The notes under the pieces were generated by a model. It saw only the letters and a list, made by a program, of their open reading frames with translations, was not told the origin of the DNA and did not search any database. 64,000 bases of DNA from Caenorhabditis remanei (taxonomy: Eukaryota > Nematoda > Chromadorea > Rhabditida > Rhabditidae), in the NCBI RefSeq assembly GCF_010183535.1, contig NC_071331.1, positions 5,828,001 through 5,892,000 of the forward strand. Reading direction: 5' to 3'. Of the stretch, positions 11,300 through 23,237 are shown in pieces; positions within the stretch are counted from its first letter, which is position 1; the number at the start of each line of letters is the position of its first letter. The position numbers and the translations under genes were made by a program.

Positions 11300-14200
11300 C
11301 ACCCCTGGCGAAGCAAACGGTGTTGTAATGAAAAAACTACAAAAATGACTATAAATCAATTTTCAGGAACAGTAAAATCTTTTTAATTTCTTTTTTTCAT
11401 GTTCAAAATTTTTACCATTACTATTTATCATACTTGTCAACCGATGAGCTGTATATCAAATGCATATTTTCTATTGTTGCGCCTATTGAAGCAGAAATGA
11501 AATCTTAGATTCTCATGAAATTGTTCTTATGATAAAAATAAGAGGTCATAAAATTCGACTCAAACTAAAATGTAATTTCTATAAACCTTGTTAAAAGAAA
11601 CATGAATCAGTAAAGTTTTTCTGTTTTTATTTTCTTGCTTTGGGTAACGGAACTTTCAAAAGGTTAATCATTTGACAAGCTCTTGTTTTGCTTTGGTCCC
11701 TCTGTTATTGGATAAAATAACGTCTTGAAAATTGATTCAAATTTTTACAGTCTTTCTTATTGGTGAAAACAGTGGAAACTATCCAGAGTCTTAGTATCAA
11801 AAAAAGTTAAAAACAGTCAGCGGCATTGAAGCAACATTGAAACGGATATTAGTTTTCACTGTTTTTCTTATCAATTAATTCCGTTGTTCATTTTTTTTCC
11901 AAATCAATTTGTGCTGACACTCGAATCGAGTTTTTGGATTGATGTACATATTTTGGAACTTTGAAATCATTCTAATTCTGAATCATTCTAAAAATCTTAA
12001 CTTTCGATTTCCTTTCAAAACAATCTCCTCGCTCAAAAATACCCTCTGTTTCGATAACATAGCAAAAATAGGCAATGCAGTGCATCATTCAATGTGTTCA
12101 ACAAACTTAATTCACCTAAAAACCAAAAGCTTGGAAGTTATAATTGCGTTCTTCCAACTAGAAACTTGTGTGTGAGGAGAGAAATCTAACAATCTTATAG
12201 AACAGTATGGATTAACAGCAAACGTTTTTTGTGGACATGCTGAAACAGAAATTAAATTATAGTTTTCACACTTTTTTTAAAATGAAAAACGTTAATTAAA
12301 GCAAATAACAGCAGAGTTGAGGTTCAACAAGACTAATTGAAATCGCTGTGAGTCAATGAAAAATGTTCCGTTTTTTAGTTGTTGATAAACGAACTAAACG
12401 ATGTCACGACAAGTATACGCATTCGAAACCATTTCTTCGAGAGATTTTTTTCATTATCAATTCGTTCTCCATCATTATCAAAACCAATAGCTACTTAAAT
12501 TTGGATTTGAAATTTCAGCACCCTCCCTTACTTCCAATTTATGAAAGCTTCTGGGTTTTCTTGCAGGAATGTTTCGAGACATGAGAAATCTTCTGCCCTC
12601 CCATATTCTAAAGCAATTATAGTTGGACCAAAAACATAGACCAAACTATTTTTTCTGTTTCCAGTTCAACTTTTATGGACCTCACACCTAAACGTTTATT
12701 ATATCAGAAAAACTAAATGAAAAAAACTGTGACTAAAGAATATTATATCAACATGCGTTTTTTTAACTTGTTAAACGAAGTGAGTGCAAATTTTAAGAAA
12801 ATGTATAGGGTAATCATAAAACAAAACAGACAGACATTTTAATGAAAAGTTCTCATGAGATTATTAACATGAATCTTATTGGTGTAAGTAGGAGTGAAAA
12901 ATGTCATTGGTTTTTGATGAAGGTTTCTTTCAGTTTAATAAGACCAATTCCAATACACACAGTTTCAGTCAATAACCTTAAGCAAACATTGAAGCAGTAA
13001 AAAATTATCTTTGCCGTTTCTGCTTTTCTCTCATCAAACAACTACAGCATGTTGCGTACAGTTTCCAAAAATTTTAGTTTCATTTCCATTCGTTCAGACT
13101 TTTTTTCGTGACACAAAAATAAAATTATGTTTCTCCTCATTCATAAAATTTTGCTAAAAATATTCAATTCAATGGTGATTTTATTGGATGTGAATCTTCT
13201 TACTGTAGTTATTCAGAAATGGGTAATGACGACTCAAAAAAACATGTTTTCGATGTTTCTCTGTGATCTTACATTTCGTTTTTTGTAATGAGAAGGAAAT
13301 AGCCAAAGTACACTTTGCATTTTTCAGTAGTACCGTAACTGTCCCTTTCCTGAATGTATATTATCAAGTATTTACTGTTTCTGTATGTTTTTATGTTATG
13401 TTGTGACCTCTTCAATTAATTCCGCGGTGCAACGAAATCTAGAAAATTTTTAACTTTTCCGTTTTTCACAGCGTATGAGAATGCCAAATTTCAAATCCTT
13501 CCCGTATGAGAATGCCAAATTTCAAATCCTTCCCATTTCAAACATCCCGAAAACAGTAGATTTAAAATTTAATCTTGAAATAAAAATAAACCTACCGTAA
13601 ATACTGTATTATAACGGCATGCCGTTATATTTTTCAACTGCATCCTAGAGAAATGTTGTGGTTTCAGAAACTCATTAATAATTGAACGAAAAAACTTTTT
13701 GGACGCTTTATTTGCTGACCCAGAAGTTACTTATCACGCTGCTTCTAATCAGAACCAGTAAAAAAACACTGGTATAGTCATATTATTGAGTTCTGAGTAT
13801 AGATAGGGTGCCGTTATAATACAGGTGCCGTTCTATTACAGGTGCCGTAATAATACAGTATTTACGGTATTTTACATTTTGGTTTTAAATTTTTTTTAGA
13901 AAGATTGCTGATTCTGTCTCTTTGAACTAAGTTGATAGGCTTCCATTAAAATTAAAATCCCACCCGCCCGTAAATCGACGCCACGTATATTGCGCCAACG
14001 ATCTCATTTGGGGCCAACACCATAGTGAAGTCAGTGAAGATTTGCTCTTTTTTTTTACTTTCGGGCGGCTTGATAATTATTGCTTCAACTTTCAGAAAAA
14101 TTTTGTTTCCCTCGATTCTCAATATCATACTACAAGCCTATGTACACCTGAAATGGATAATGTGAAACTGCAAATTAAAACATTCACTCATAAATAGATC
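11300..14200. repeat. Copy 2 of the roughly 2.8 kb diverged direct duplication
   Basis: This is collinear with 1105-3880. The copy is interrupted by a small inverted-repeat element (13593-13869) and has an internal short tandem duplication at about 13470-13530 around CGTATGAGAATGCCAAATTT. It ends about 100 bp from the stop codon of the dynamin gene. It contains no supported gene. Confidence 0.8.
13593..13869. mobile_element. Small inverted-repeat element with TACCGTAAATACTGTATTA ends
   Basis: The left end TACCGTAAATACTGTATTA is matched in reverse complement by the right end ending TATTTACGGTA. Near the right end, three copies of GTGCCGTTATAATACAG-like sequence occur. A related degenerate fragment lies at about 24780-24870, including GCGCCTATATTACAG and TTTACGGTA. 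It is absent from the matching place in copy 1 of the duplication, so it inserted after that duplication. Confidence 0.75.
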
Positions 14201-14298
14201 AACAAATAAATACATAAATAATAGAAATCAAAAAATGGATCAAAACCACACAATACATAAATAATAATGACACATATGGTACATGAAAGGATCTCAAA

Positions 14299-17200
14299 TT
14301 AGTGTGGCGGTCGTTTGGGGATTTGTGGTCGGGCGGGGATATCAGGTGGCGTGCTGGAAGGGGTGACGGCTCTCTTCGGAATCTGGGGCGGAAGGATTCC
14401 TCCTCGACCTCCTGGTGGTGCCGGTGCAGGTCTTGGAGCTTGCGGAGCTGCTTGAATGGCTGGCGCTCTTTCGACGCCAATCGTTCCCATATTCACTTCA
14501 GAAATGATACGGAGAGCTTCTTTACACGCGGCATACAGTCTAAGCATCTCCTCTCGTTTCAGTGCTTCCAGTTTGGCTTCCTCCATGAGAGCGTCCGTAT
14601 CACCGCCTCGATAGATCTCTGATATCAGTTCGTTCTTCATGAATTCACCGACTTGATTCACAACCAAATGCATCACCACCTTCGGCACCATATCCTTAAT
14701 CGTCTTCGTCACAATTCGCATGTACGAGTCAACGAGATTCCGAATCGTCTCCACTTGTCTCTCCAATTGTGGATCCATCGATGCAGATTCCTGTGGATCT
14801 TCCTCCGGTGACGTCGACCTCATCTGCTTCTCCGGGTGGACTCCAGCGCGTAGGAATGACGATTTCCACGCGTCAACTTCTTCAAGACACGAGCACCCGA
14901 GATCCAGTTGTTTGTAGTCTTTGTACATGTTTCTAGAAAATGAGAATAGGTGGGCGTGGCCTAACAGATCCTATGACTCTTACCTTCCATCCTGATGGTA
15001 CAACCCGAATCTGAATGCTCGCGTCATAAATGTACTCTCCAAATCTCGCAGCCTAATTCCATCCAATGTTAGCATGAATTTCTTCTCCTTTTCCTATAAA
15101 AATTTAAGGAATAGGAGGCTCCGCCCATTTTCAGATTCCTCCTACCGATTCATCCTTATACCAACACAAGCTGTCGGACGAGAGGACGAACCAAAGATCC
15201 TTGGGACCACGAACAAGCGACGAGTTATTGAACATGAGCCATCCTTTTCGGATGACGTGGTTTCCGATGGATGCTTTCGCGAGGGATTGGCCTTGAGTCG
15301 CCTTGGCTTCAGCGCTGAAAATTAGAGGGGTTTTATAGCGAAATCGTGCATAATCGGATCGGACCGGACCGTAACTCGCCTAAAACTCAATATTATGAGC
15401 TGAAAAATATACCAAAATGTAGATCTCAGCAAGATCTATGCTATTTTCGTGTTTCTAGCCATTTTGTTTTTAGTGATTTTTGCGTTTTTGGCCATTTTTG
15501 GAATTTTGGCACTTTTCACGTTTTTGGTCATTTTCGCGTTTTTGGTCATTTTCGTGTTTTTGGCACTTTTTCCTTTTTTGGCCATTTTTGGATTTTTGGC
15601 CATTTCCGCTTTTTTGATAATTTCGCGTTTTTGACCATTTTCGCATTTTTGGCCATTTTTACTCTTTTGACAATTTTCACGTTTTTTTTGCCATTTCTAT
15701 ATTTTTGGCCATTTTCGCATTTTTGGCCATTTTCGTTTTTTGGCAATTTTTCCGGTTTTTGGCCATTTTTTGCGTTTTTGACTTACAATTTTTCCCGGCC
15801 CGCGGCACATTAACAACAATCCGGCCCGTAGTGAGTCACATATATAGAACTCACTGATATCTTCATTTTGGTATATTGTTCAGGTCATAATTTTTTGTTT
15901 TAAGCGAGTTACGGCCCGTTTCGGTCTGATTGAGAAGTCTGGCTATCACGCAGAGTCCAGGACAACCTATGCAGACGCGCTCTATTGACAAGCATGGCAC
16001 ATTTTTGCGTCACGGTGAACTTTCGAACTTCTGTGCATACCGTGGTGAACATTAGAATTCATTTTTCAACGTTAAATAAATTCTAATGTTCACAACGGTA
16101 CGCACAGAAGTTCGAAAGTTCACCGTGACGCAAAAAAATGACCACGCTTGTCAATAGAGCGCGTCTGCATAGGTTGTCCTGGACTCAAGGGCTATAACTA
16201 ACTTGCTGAAACCAATAAAATCCTCATGATTCGTATTCATATAAGCCAACTGATAATCTACAAGAAGTGAAATCTCCTGTTTCGCCTTCTGCTCTTTCTC
16301 CCTCATAAAAGTGACGACGTGCCGTTCCAACTCTTCCCTCAATCGGGGATATCGTGCCACCGTATCAGCACATTGTCTGATCACTCTCGCCAACTCATTC
16401 ACCACTAAATCCACACATTTCATCGATGGCTCTATCAGACGGCGGATTTGTTTTTTGGCGATCGCCTCGAATGCCATGTCGGGAGTGAATAGGCCGACAC
16501 GGATACCGTGAATATTGCGGATTGCGAATTGAATCTCTTTTCGCATCTCTGTCTCGTCAATCTCCATTTTGACGATTTCGAATGGAAAACGTTCGTGGAA
16601 GAGGCGATTGATACGCGCACCGCCGGATAACTCGTTCGTTGACACAAGCTTAGCTGACGATCCTTGGATCGATCGCTCGACATCCGCACTGAATTGGGTC
16701 ACCATTCTGGAAAAAGAGGAGATTATAGGGAAATGATATTGGAGGATGTCCCGGTTCGTCAGTCAGTCTGTCTGTCAGTTCGGATCAGGGCTGTGCAAAA
16801 TTTATTTCGGTTTTTCGGTGGGCTTCAGAAAAATTTTCGGATAGTTTTCGAAAAAACCGTTCGTAAATTTAGGTAATTTCTGCTGAAATCTTCAAAATTA
16901 AATAACAAAAATAGTGATTTTCCGGTTTTTCTTGATTTTTTCTGATTTTATATACTAGCTGTATTCAAAAACAGGTTTCCGGAATCTTTCATTAAAATAC
17001 TTACAGTTTTCATAAAAATTCAAGATTTTTGCTTCTGAAAAGCTTTTTTTTTCAGATTTTTTCGGTTTTCTCGGTCAAAAATTCAGAACCACTTTTCAAT
17101 CTCTCATCTAAAATGTGATCGTTTTTGATGATTTTTTTCTAATTCTCAATCATAATCGAGAATTTGACAATTTCGCAAAAAAATCCAAAAATCCGAAAAA

Positions 17201-20200
17201 CAATTCAACTTTGAATCTTGGCTGCAATTATCCGGACCTTGACGAGTATGGAAATTTTTTATTTTTTAGAAAATTTTTGACCGAAAAAAACCTGAAAAAA
17301 AAATGCTAAGAAAACTGTCTGAAAAAAAAGCGTTTCTCGGAAGCAAAAATCTTGAATTTTTATGAAAACTGTAAGTATTTCAAGGACAGACCCCCAGAAA
17401 CCTGTTTTTGAGTACAAAAATAGAAAAAAATCCGGAAAAAATAAGAAAATCCCTATTTTTGTACAACACGCTTCTTACAACCGCGCTCTATCGAAACCGA
17501 AGAAAATTGTGTGCGAAATTGAGAGACTCAGAGAAAAAGAGACATTTTTCAAGGGTATTTCGGTGGGGCGCAGTTGTAAGAACAGGAGAAATTTCTAAAA
17601 TTTTTTGATCAATTTTTTCGAAAACGATCCGAAAAATGTTTCGAAAAGTTTGGACCGAAAAAGCAGAAACATTTTTTTGCACAGCACTATATCTATTGTC
17701 TGTAACCCTGTCTGTCTGTCCACATGTCTCTCCAGTGGAGGGCCGCCACAACTCACTGCATCAACGCTTTGGTCTTCCTTCCCGGATCATTCGGCTGATA
17801 ATCCTTATACTCAGCCACATCCCTCTCCAACATCAACAATCTCTTCTGTAAACTATCCCTCAACGTTGGCAGTGTATCCCTAATATGATTCGTCAGTTGC
17901 TGATTCAACGTATACTGTAGATACGCCGTTCCCATTCTATCAGCCATCGCGCGATACGACGGATGGGAGATAAAGAATTTGCGTTCCGCTTCCAACGCCG
18001 CTCGAATATCCTTCCTCCCCACTATATCCTTCTGCCCTCGATTCACCACTCCAACATAACCCCGTCGAAGTGGGAGGAGCTTATTGTCAAGAATCTCTCG
18101 GGCGTCAGTTCCCTCATCCATTAAATCTAGTTTTGTGAGCACTCCAATCGTTCGGAGACCCTGTGGATCCACTTCTTTCGCCATTTTCAACGCGTCAGAC
18201 GTGGCTAAATCACTGTTTGCCGGCGTGACGGCTAGAATAAGACACGTTTCTTGTCCGATGAACGACAGAATCATCTCACGGATCTGATGTTCGATATCCG
18301 CCGGCTGATCGCCCACCGCCACTTTTGTCAGACCGGGCAGATCAATCAACGTGAGATTGAGCACTGAAAAATCGATATTTCAGACTCCGCCCCTTTTCCA
18401 GCAGCCCGTACCATTCGGAGAGTAAACTCTCAAATTGATAGGAATGGCGCTGATTCCCTTATTCTGGCCGGTGACTCTATCGGTTTCCTCTTCGATTTCT
18501 TTGCGAACCTCGTCGAAATCCACGTATCGATGAGCCTTTTTATGGAGAAACTCGGCGTATTCATTGGGATCTTGAATCAATTGAAGAATCAGTGGACGAC
18601 GTGTCACGATGCCACAGCCACGTGGAAGGAAGTCTCTGAAAGAATTAATTGTGTTCAAAAATGGGTGATTTCGCTGATTTTTGAGGAATTTTGTTTTATT
18701 TCTCAGAATAAAATGCACAAAGTTGGGGGAAAAAAATCACTGAAAAACTGGAATTACTAGAAGAATTGAATTTGTTGTCGGAATCCTTGAAAATCTCATA
18801 AAACCAACTAAAAAGAAGTTTCGACCCAGATTTCCTACTGACCCCAAATAGTCTGGTTGCACCAGACCCAATCTCTAATTTTGAACAAAATTTTCATTTA
18901 AAAAATTGATTTTTCGTTTTTTTTCTAACCGAGCTTTGCCAATCGATTTTACCTAGTAATTTTCTATCAATTTTTCAGATTTTCATGTGAATTTCATCGA
19001 TTTTTTTGTTGAAAACTTTGATTTTTCATTTGTTTTCCTTTAAAAACACTATTTTTAAGCGATTTTGCCAAATTTTTATAATTTTCAGTCGAAAATCACT
19101 GAAAAACTGAAATCACTAGAAAAATTCAGCAAAAGGTCGATCGTAATCATGAAAAATGAATTTAAACGAGTGGAAGCGAAAACTGTAATTTCCAGTGAAT
19201 TCGTGTATGAAATCGCAAAAAATCTGCGTTTTCCAGTGAAAATTCTTTAAAATGAAATTCAAAAAGTGAATTTCGGTTAGAATTGTCTGAAAACCATTGA
19301 ATCGTGACAAAAAACTATTACACTCACGGTAAACTAAGAAAAATGACTAAAAATTATCAAAAATTCGATTTTTTCGCCTAAAAGACGCAAAAAACCAGAG
19401 AACTACTGAAAAAACCGTGCGAAAATTTCAAAAAAAAAATGCTAAAACTGCAAAATTCTTCGCTTTTATGGAAAAATGATGCTGAAAATTGTCAAAATAT
19501 GCAGAAAATATTGAAATGTCCGGAATTTTTTAAAGAATGACGAGAATTTGAAGTCGGCAGAGCTAAAAGCTTGAATTATCTGTCTGAAATGCTGAAAATC
19601 TGAAATTTTTGGAGAATTTGAAAGAAATTTTGCGAAAACTGTTAAAATAAGGAGGTTTTCAGCGATTTAGATGTCGAAAAGCTGAAAATTATGTCGAATT
19701 GATGAAGAAACTGCGCAAAATCGTATTTTAAGAAGGAAAATACTGAAGAATAAAGTTTTTCGAGCATTCATTTGCGTTTTAAGGGTAGTTTTTCCACGGA
19801 AATTAATCTAATTCACTCGAAAAATCAGAAAAATTGATGAAAACTATTAGAAAAGTGCTAAAAATTCGAAAAATCTTCGCTTTTACGGAAAAATTGATGC
19901 AGAAAATTGTCAAAATATGCGGAAAAATTATTTTTAATATTTGAAATATGGAAATGTCTGGAATTTGATAAAATGACGTGGATATGAAGTCGCTAGAGCC
20001 GAAATACTAACATTTTCTGTCTGAAATGCTGAAAATCGGCAATTTTTTGAAGAATTGAGTGAAAATTGGCGAAAAATGTCGAAATAAGAGGAAAACTAGT
20101 CGACAATAATGCGAAAAACGTGAAAATTCAGCGATTTTGATGCTGAGAAGTTGAAAAATATGTGAAATTGATGGAGAAACTGCCGAAAATTGTTGAAACT

Positions 20201-20747
20201 CGTCAAAAATTCAGTGAAAATCAAAAAATTTGGATAAAACCGCTCAAAAATCGTGTTTTTTGGAGGGAAACTGATGGAAAATCAAGATTTTCAACAAAAA
20301 ATCAAAAAATCAATAAAAATCGTATCAAAAATCCGAAAAATCGAAGGAAAATTAGCTAAAAATGTGAAAACTGAAATTCGGCCGAAAAATTGAAAAATCG
20401 ATTTTTTCTGAAATTTAGTTCGAAATTAGAGATTTTAGCCGTCTTTTTTTCAGATTTTCAAGAATTTCCGACAATAAATTCTATTGAAAACCTGCAAAAA
20501 CGCTACAAAAATTGATAAAAATGACGAAATTTTTGTTTTTTTTCGAATTTTTCCAAAGAAATCTGTAATTTCTCACTCACTTCCCCACGAAATTCTCCAA
20601 AACCGATGATTTTCCGGCGGATTGTCCTCCGACAACAGCAATTTGTGGGAGGTCGAAGGAGAAGTCGGTGCCGAGCTGTGAGAATGCGTCCTGAACACGA
20701 TTGATGACAGGGATTAGTGATTGCATTCCCTGGTTGGACCACGCCAT
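14299..20747 (-). CDS. dyn-1: Dynamin-family large GTPase (DYN-1-like), 804 aa, 7 exons
   Basis: Exons in transcript order are 20747-20581, 18635-18412, 18363-17757, 16706-16203, 15314-15146, 15093-14984 and 14932-14299. All junctions keep frame with GT/AG, giving 805 codons. Dynamin drives GTP-dependent scission of endocytic vesicles at the plasma membrane. The G domain shows the P-loop GGQSAGKSS (Lys46), switch-I Thr67 in GIVTRRP, DLPG (138-141) and TKLD (about 207-210). The middle domain follows. A PH domain lies at about 510-625, a GTPase effector domain at about 646-735 and a Pro-rich tail (752-804) with PxxP motifs ending PKRPPH. A spliced-leader-like acceptor TTTTCAG lies 10 bases before the ATG. 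It is slightly shorter than C. elegans DYN-1 (about 830 aa). Switch I reads PRGCGIVT where dynamins usually have PRGSGIVT. Substitutions in otherwise near-invariant segments suggest a paralog rather than the single-copy ortholog, so the symbol marks the family; orthology is open. Confidence 0.95.
15470..15785. repeat. Degenerate tandem repeat of TTTTTGGCCATTTTCG type
   Basis: About 16-20 imperfect copies of a motif near 15-21 bp long (TTTTTGGCCATTTTCGCG, with TTGGTCATT and TTGACCATT variants). It is open in several frames on both strands, which is a composition effect. Confidence 0.85.
15953..16186. mobile_element. 234 bp palindromic MITE-like element in a dynamin intron
   Basis: GAGTCCAGGACAACCTATGC at the left end is mirrored at the right end by GCATAGGTTGTCCTGGACTC, and the arms pair almost throughout around an AT-rich loop near 16060. 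No coding potential is seen. Confidence 0.85.
16760..17735. repeat. Long degenerate inverted repeat filling dynamin intron 3
   Basis: The left block with TCAGTCTGTCTGTCAG and GGGCTGTGCAAAA is mirrored by the right block with TTTTTTGCACAGC and CCTGTCTGTCTGTCC. Inner blocks around AAAACAGGTTTCCGG and its inverse also pair. A 120 bp MITE (17463-17583) sits in the right arm only. It is CGGTTTTT-rich and noncoding. Confidence 0.65.
17463..17583. mobile_element. Short MITE, copy 1 (TTCTTACAACCGCGCTC family)
   Basis: Starts ACGCTTCTTACAACCGCGC and ends with the inverse GCGCAGTTGTAAGAAC. The core AAGAAAATTGTGTGCGAAAT is shared with copies at 21010-21140, 21490-21590, 23129-23237 and (diverged) 25125-25270. 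This copy lies in dynamin intron 3. Confidence 0.75.
18636..20580 (-). other. Dynamin intron 1 (1.9 kb), diverged internal duplication
   Basis: Very AT-rich sequence with no supported exon. About 19450-19610 and 19870-20045 are diverged direct copies (shared CTGTCTGAAATGCTGAAAAT and ATTGTCAAAATATGC), implying a roughly 430 bp tandem duplication of intron sequence. Confidence 0.6.
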
Positions 20748-20765
20748 GTTTGATTAACTGAAAAT
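20748..20765 (-). promoter_or_regulatory. Candidate spliced-leader acceptor of the dynamin gene
   Basis: On the minus strand AATTTTCAG is followed by TTAATCAAAC and then the ATG at 20747. This matches the nematode acceptor consensus and the short distance typical of SL1 sites. Confidence 0.6.
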
Positions 20766-21009
20766 TGGGAAAAATTGGGAGAAGTTGAGAAATTTGGGCG
20801 AAAAAATGACGAAAAATGAATGGAAAACGATGAAAAACATTTTTTGAAATTTGGAATTTGGCGCCGAAAAAAAAACGCGCGCCGGCGGAATTTCGGAGTG
20901 TCGTTGTGAGAAATTTCAGGCGTGAAAATTTAGTTTTTTTTTTAAATAATTTTAGTAAATGTGCTTGAAATTAACTGAAGAATTTTGTAGTTTTATTGGA
21001 TAACCAATT

Positions 21010-21140
21010 ATCATAGTGCGGCACGTTTCTTACAACCGCGCTCTACCGAAATCCAAGAAAATTGTGTGCGAAATTGAGAGACTCAGAGAAAAAGAGACAT
21101 TTTCAAGGGCATTTCGGTGGAGCACAGTTGTAAGAACTAA
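21010..21140. mobile_element. Short MITE, copy 2
   Basis: Same family as 17463-17583. The ends GGCACGTTTCTTACAACCGC and AGCACAGTTGTAAGAAC are inverted relative to each other. Nothing coding is seen inside. Confidence 0.75.
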
Positions 21141-21489
21141 GCCATTGCCTGATCCAACTAATAATTTCTTACAAATTGATCGGAAATTGGTAAATCTGTA
21201 ACATAGACTATAGACTGACTAAAATTTATTGAACACTTTTGTGGAGTGTTTGAATTTACTGTAGCTAGTTTATTTTTTAAATTGTCTGAAACTTGAAATC
21301 TCTATAAAAACCGCTCTACGAAAAAAACCAGTTTCAGACTAGTTTTATTGAACAATAATTTTGTACCAGAACAATTTCACCACAGTGTTTGACTCATCAG
21401 CTTTAACAACAATTTCGAAACAGTAACTCGATCAAAATTTGAGTTGGCTTACTGTTAGTGAAAATCGTTCTCATAGTCAGTTGCATATT

Positions 21490-21600
21490 AGCACGACACG
21501 CGTCTTACAACCACGCTCTACCGAAACCGAAGAAAATTGTGTGCGGAATTTGAGAGAGAGAAAAAACTGTGCCGAGCTAATAACTATCTTTACAACTAGA
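21490..21600. mobile_element. Short MITE, copy 3 (right end decayed)
   Basis: Left end GCACGACACGCGTCTTACAA with the core AAGAAAATTGTGTGCGGAAT. The right end keeps only CTGTGCCGAGCTAATA. Confidence 0.6.
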
Positions 21601-22259
21601 TATCATGTTCCAGTAGTTTTAAAGCAAAATAACAATTTTCTGTTTCTTTCTAGTTATTCACTGTCTAAAACAATCAACTGCAATACACAATGGTTTCCAA
21701 CTATCCCTCTGCTCTTTTCATTTCAAATCTGACTAGCTAGGCCTAGAATGTTTAATGATGAGTGCGACTCTTTAAAGGCAATCATTGTCGTTGAATGACT
21801 TATTATAACTTAAAGTAGCGCTGTTGAATCGTTGTTGTAATTAAAATTAGATAACTACGTCGTCAAAAGCGCTGAACACTAGGTATTCATTTCACTAATA
21901 AAAATTCACTAATATTCAAAAACTGCAAAGGTGTTTGAAAAATTATTTGTTTATCACAATGTTGAAAGCTTTTCAAACACTTTTATGGTTAATTTCTGCA
22001 AGCCAATAGAATTAATCTAACAGTGTCAATAATTTTGATTTTCATTAGAGTTTCAGTCAGAAGTTCTCGATCGAATCCTTTCAATTTATCTTCCATTCAT
22101 AAAATGACTATTGTGAATCTGAAAAAAATTGCTGTCGCAGTTTATTCTTTTGTCCGTGAGTCAAAAAACTAGATTTGCTTTGATCTTATGTTAATTTGGT
22201 TCATGCCTTTTTGAAGCTATATATTTCAGACTGAATATGATTGAGTATCCGTTTACTAT
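21600..22259. other. AT-rich intergenic stretch
   Basis: Nothing gene-like is visible: short frames only, with no splice-supported exon and no shared repeat block recognised. Confidence 0.4.
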
Positions 22260-22791
22260 TAAAGGAGGACTGAAGTCATATTTTTTTATTTCAGATTCTG
22301 ATACTTCAGAAAATTCTGAGCAACTTTCATCATTGGAGCATGTGCTAAAAATCGCTCTAAACGCCCTAAATTCGCGTTTTCCCGGCTCAAAATGAGCTTT
22401 CGTGGAAGAGTTTTCACACGCGAATTTTTGCCCCCGTGTAGTCCTCCTCTCGGACAAAATTATTTCTTTTAATTTCTCGATTTTTCGTTTTCTTGCTTTT
22501 TTCAACAAATTTTTGTGTTTTTTTCAATTTATATCGTAAAAAAAGAAGAAAAAACACGAAAATGTGTTGAAAAAAGCAAGAAAACGAGAAATCGAGAAAT
22601 AAAAGAAATAACTTTGTCCGAGAGGAGGACTACACGGGGGCAAAAATTCGCGTGTGAAAACTCTTCCACGAAAGCTCAATTTGAGCCGGGAAGAGCGATT
22701 TTTAGCACATGCTCCAATGATAAAAGTTGCTCAGAATTTTCTGAAGTATCAGAATCTGAAATAAAAAAATATGACTTCAGTCCTCCTTTAA
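22260..22791. mobile_element. 532 bp foldback element (GGAGGACTGAAGTC ends)
   Basis: The ends AAAGGAGGACTGAAGTCATA and the inverse TATGACTTCAGTCCTCCTTT bracket arms that pair along nearly their whole length, to a turn near 22530. The arms carry CGTGTAGTCCTCCTCTCGG and a stretch translating to a Ser/Glu-rich peptide. The two arms give similar peptides only because they are inverted copies. A diverged relative lies inside srz copy D at 48899-49180 and its mirror in copy E. Confidence 0.88.
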
Positions 22792-22859
22792 GAACCGTTC
22801 CCATTTCTGTACCTGGGTTTGCAAAAGTGCAGTCCAGAAACATTCTTTCATAAAAATCC

Positions 22860-23125
22860 ACCTGTTTCACCGAAAAGAGATTTAACGAGAAGTCAGTTGT
22901 AATTTTGTTTGAATGCCTTCAATTCTCTCATGTGCCCTAATTCTTGTTACAAATCATGATATCAATTATTTTCATGTTTTATGTATATGAAGTCATAGTA
23001 ACACACAATAAATTAAATAATCGCCTTGTATGTACTACATTGAAATTGATGCTTTGATGCAGTAAGTATATGATGACAAAATGATTAGTGCAAAGTAATT
23101 AGTGTTGAGTTAATTAAAAATTTCT
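22860..23125. other. AT-rich intergenic stretch
   Basis: No gene or repeat structure is recognised here. Confidence 0.35.
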
Positions 23126-23128
23126 ATT

Positions 23129-23237
23129 AGCACGGCACGCTTCTTACAACCGCGCTCTATCGAAACCGAAGAAAATTGTGTGCGAAATTGAAAGACTCGG
23201 TGGAGCGTAGTTGTAAGAACTGTGCCGAGATAATATA
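23129..23237. mobile_element. Short MITE, copy 4 (best-preserved ends)
   Basis: TTAGCACGGCACGCTTCTTA at the left is the inverse of the right end TAAGAACTGTGCCGAGATAA apart from a few bases. This copy defines the family ends. The core is shortened relative to copies 1 and 2. Confidence 0.8.

Larger units (their letters stand above)
15315..16202 (-). other. Dynamin intron 4, repeat-filled
   Basis: The 888 bp intron holds three repeat blocks. At 15350-15400 and 15795-15935 are GC-rich repeat ends (GACCGGACCGTAACTCGC and its inverse). At about 15470-15785 is a degenerate tandem repeat built on TTTTTGGCCATTTTCGCG. At 15953-16186 is an inverted-repeat element that stops 17 bases from the exon 4 donor. 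Confidence 0.8.

Noticed and set aside
14302..14622. Plus-strand frames of 106 and 65 aa opposite the last dynamin exon
   Set aside because: They are shadows of the dynamin coding strand, which has clear homology and splice support.
15346..15813. Phe-rich 155 aa frame
   Set aside because: It lies antisense in a dynamin intron and consists of the TTTTTGGCCATTTTCG repeat, which is open by composition.
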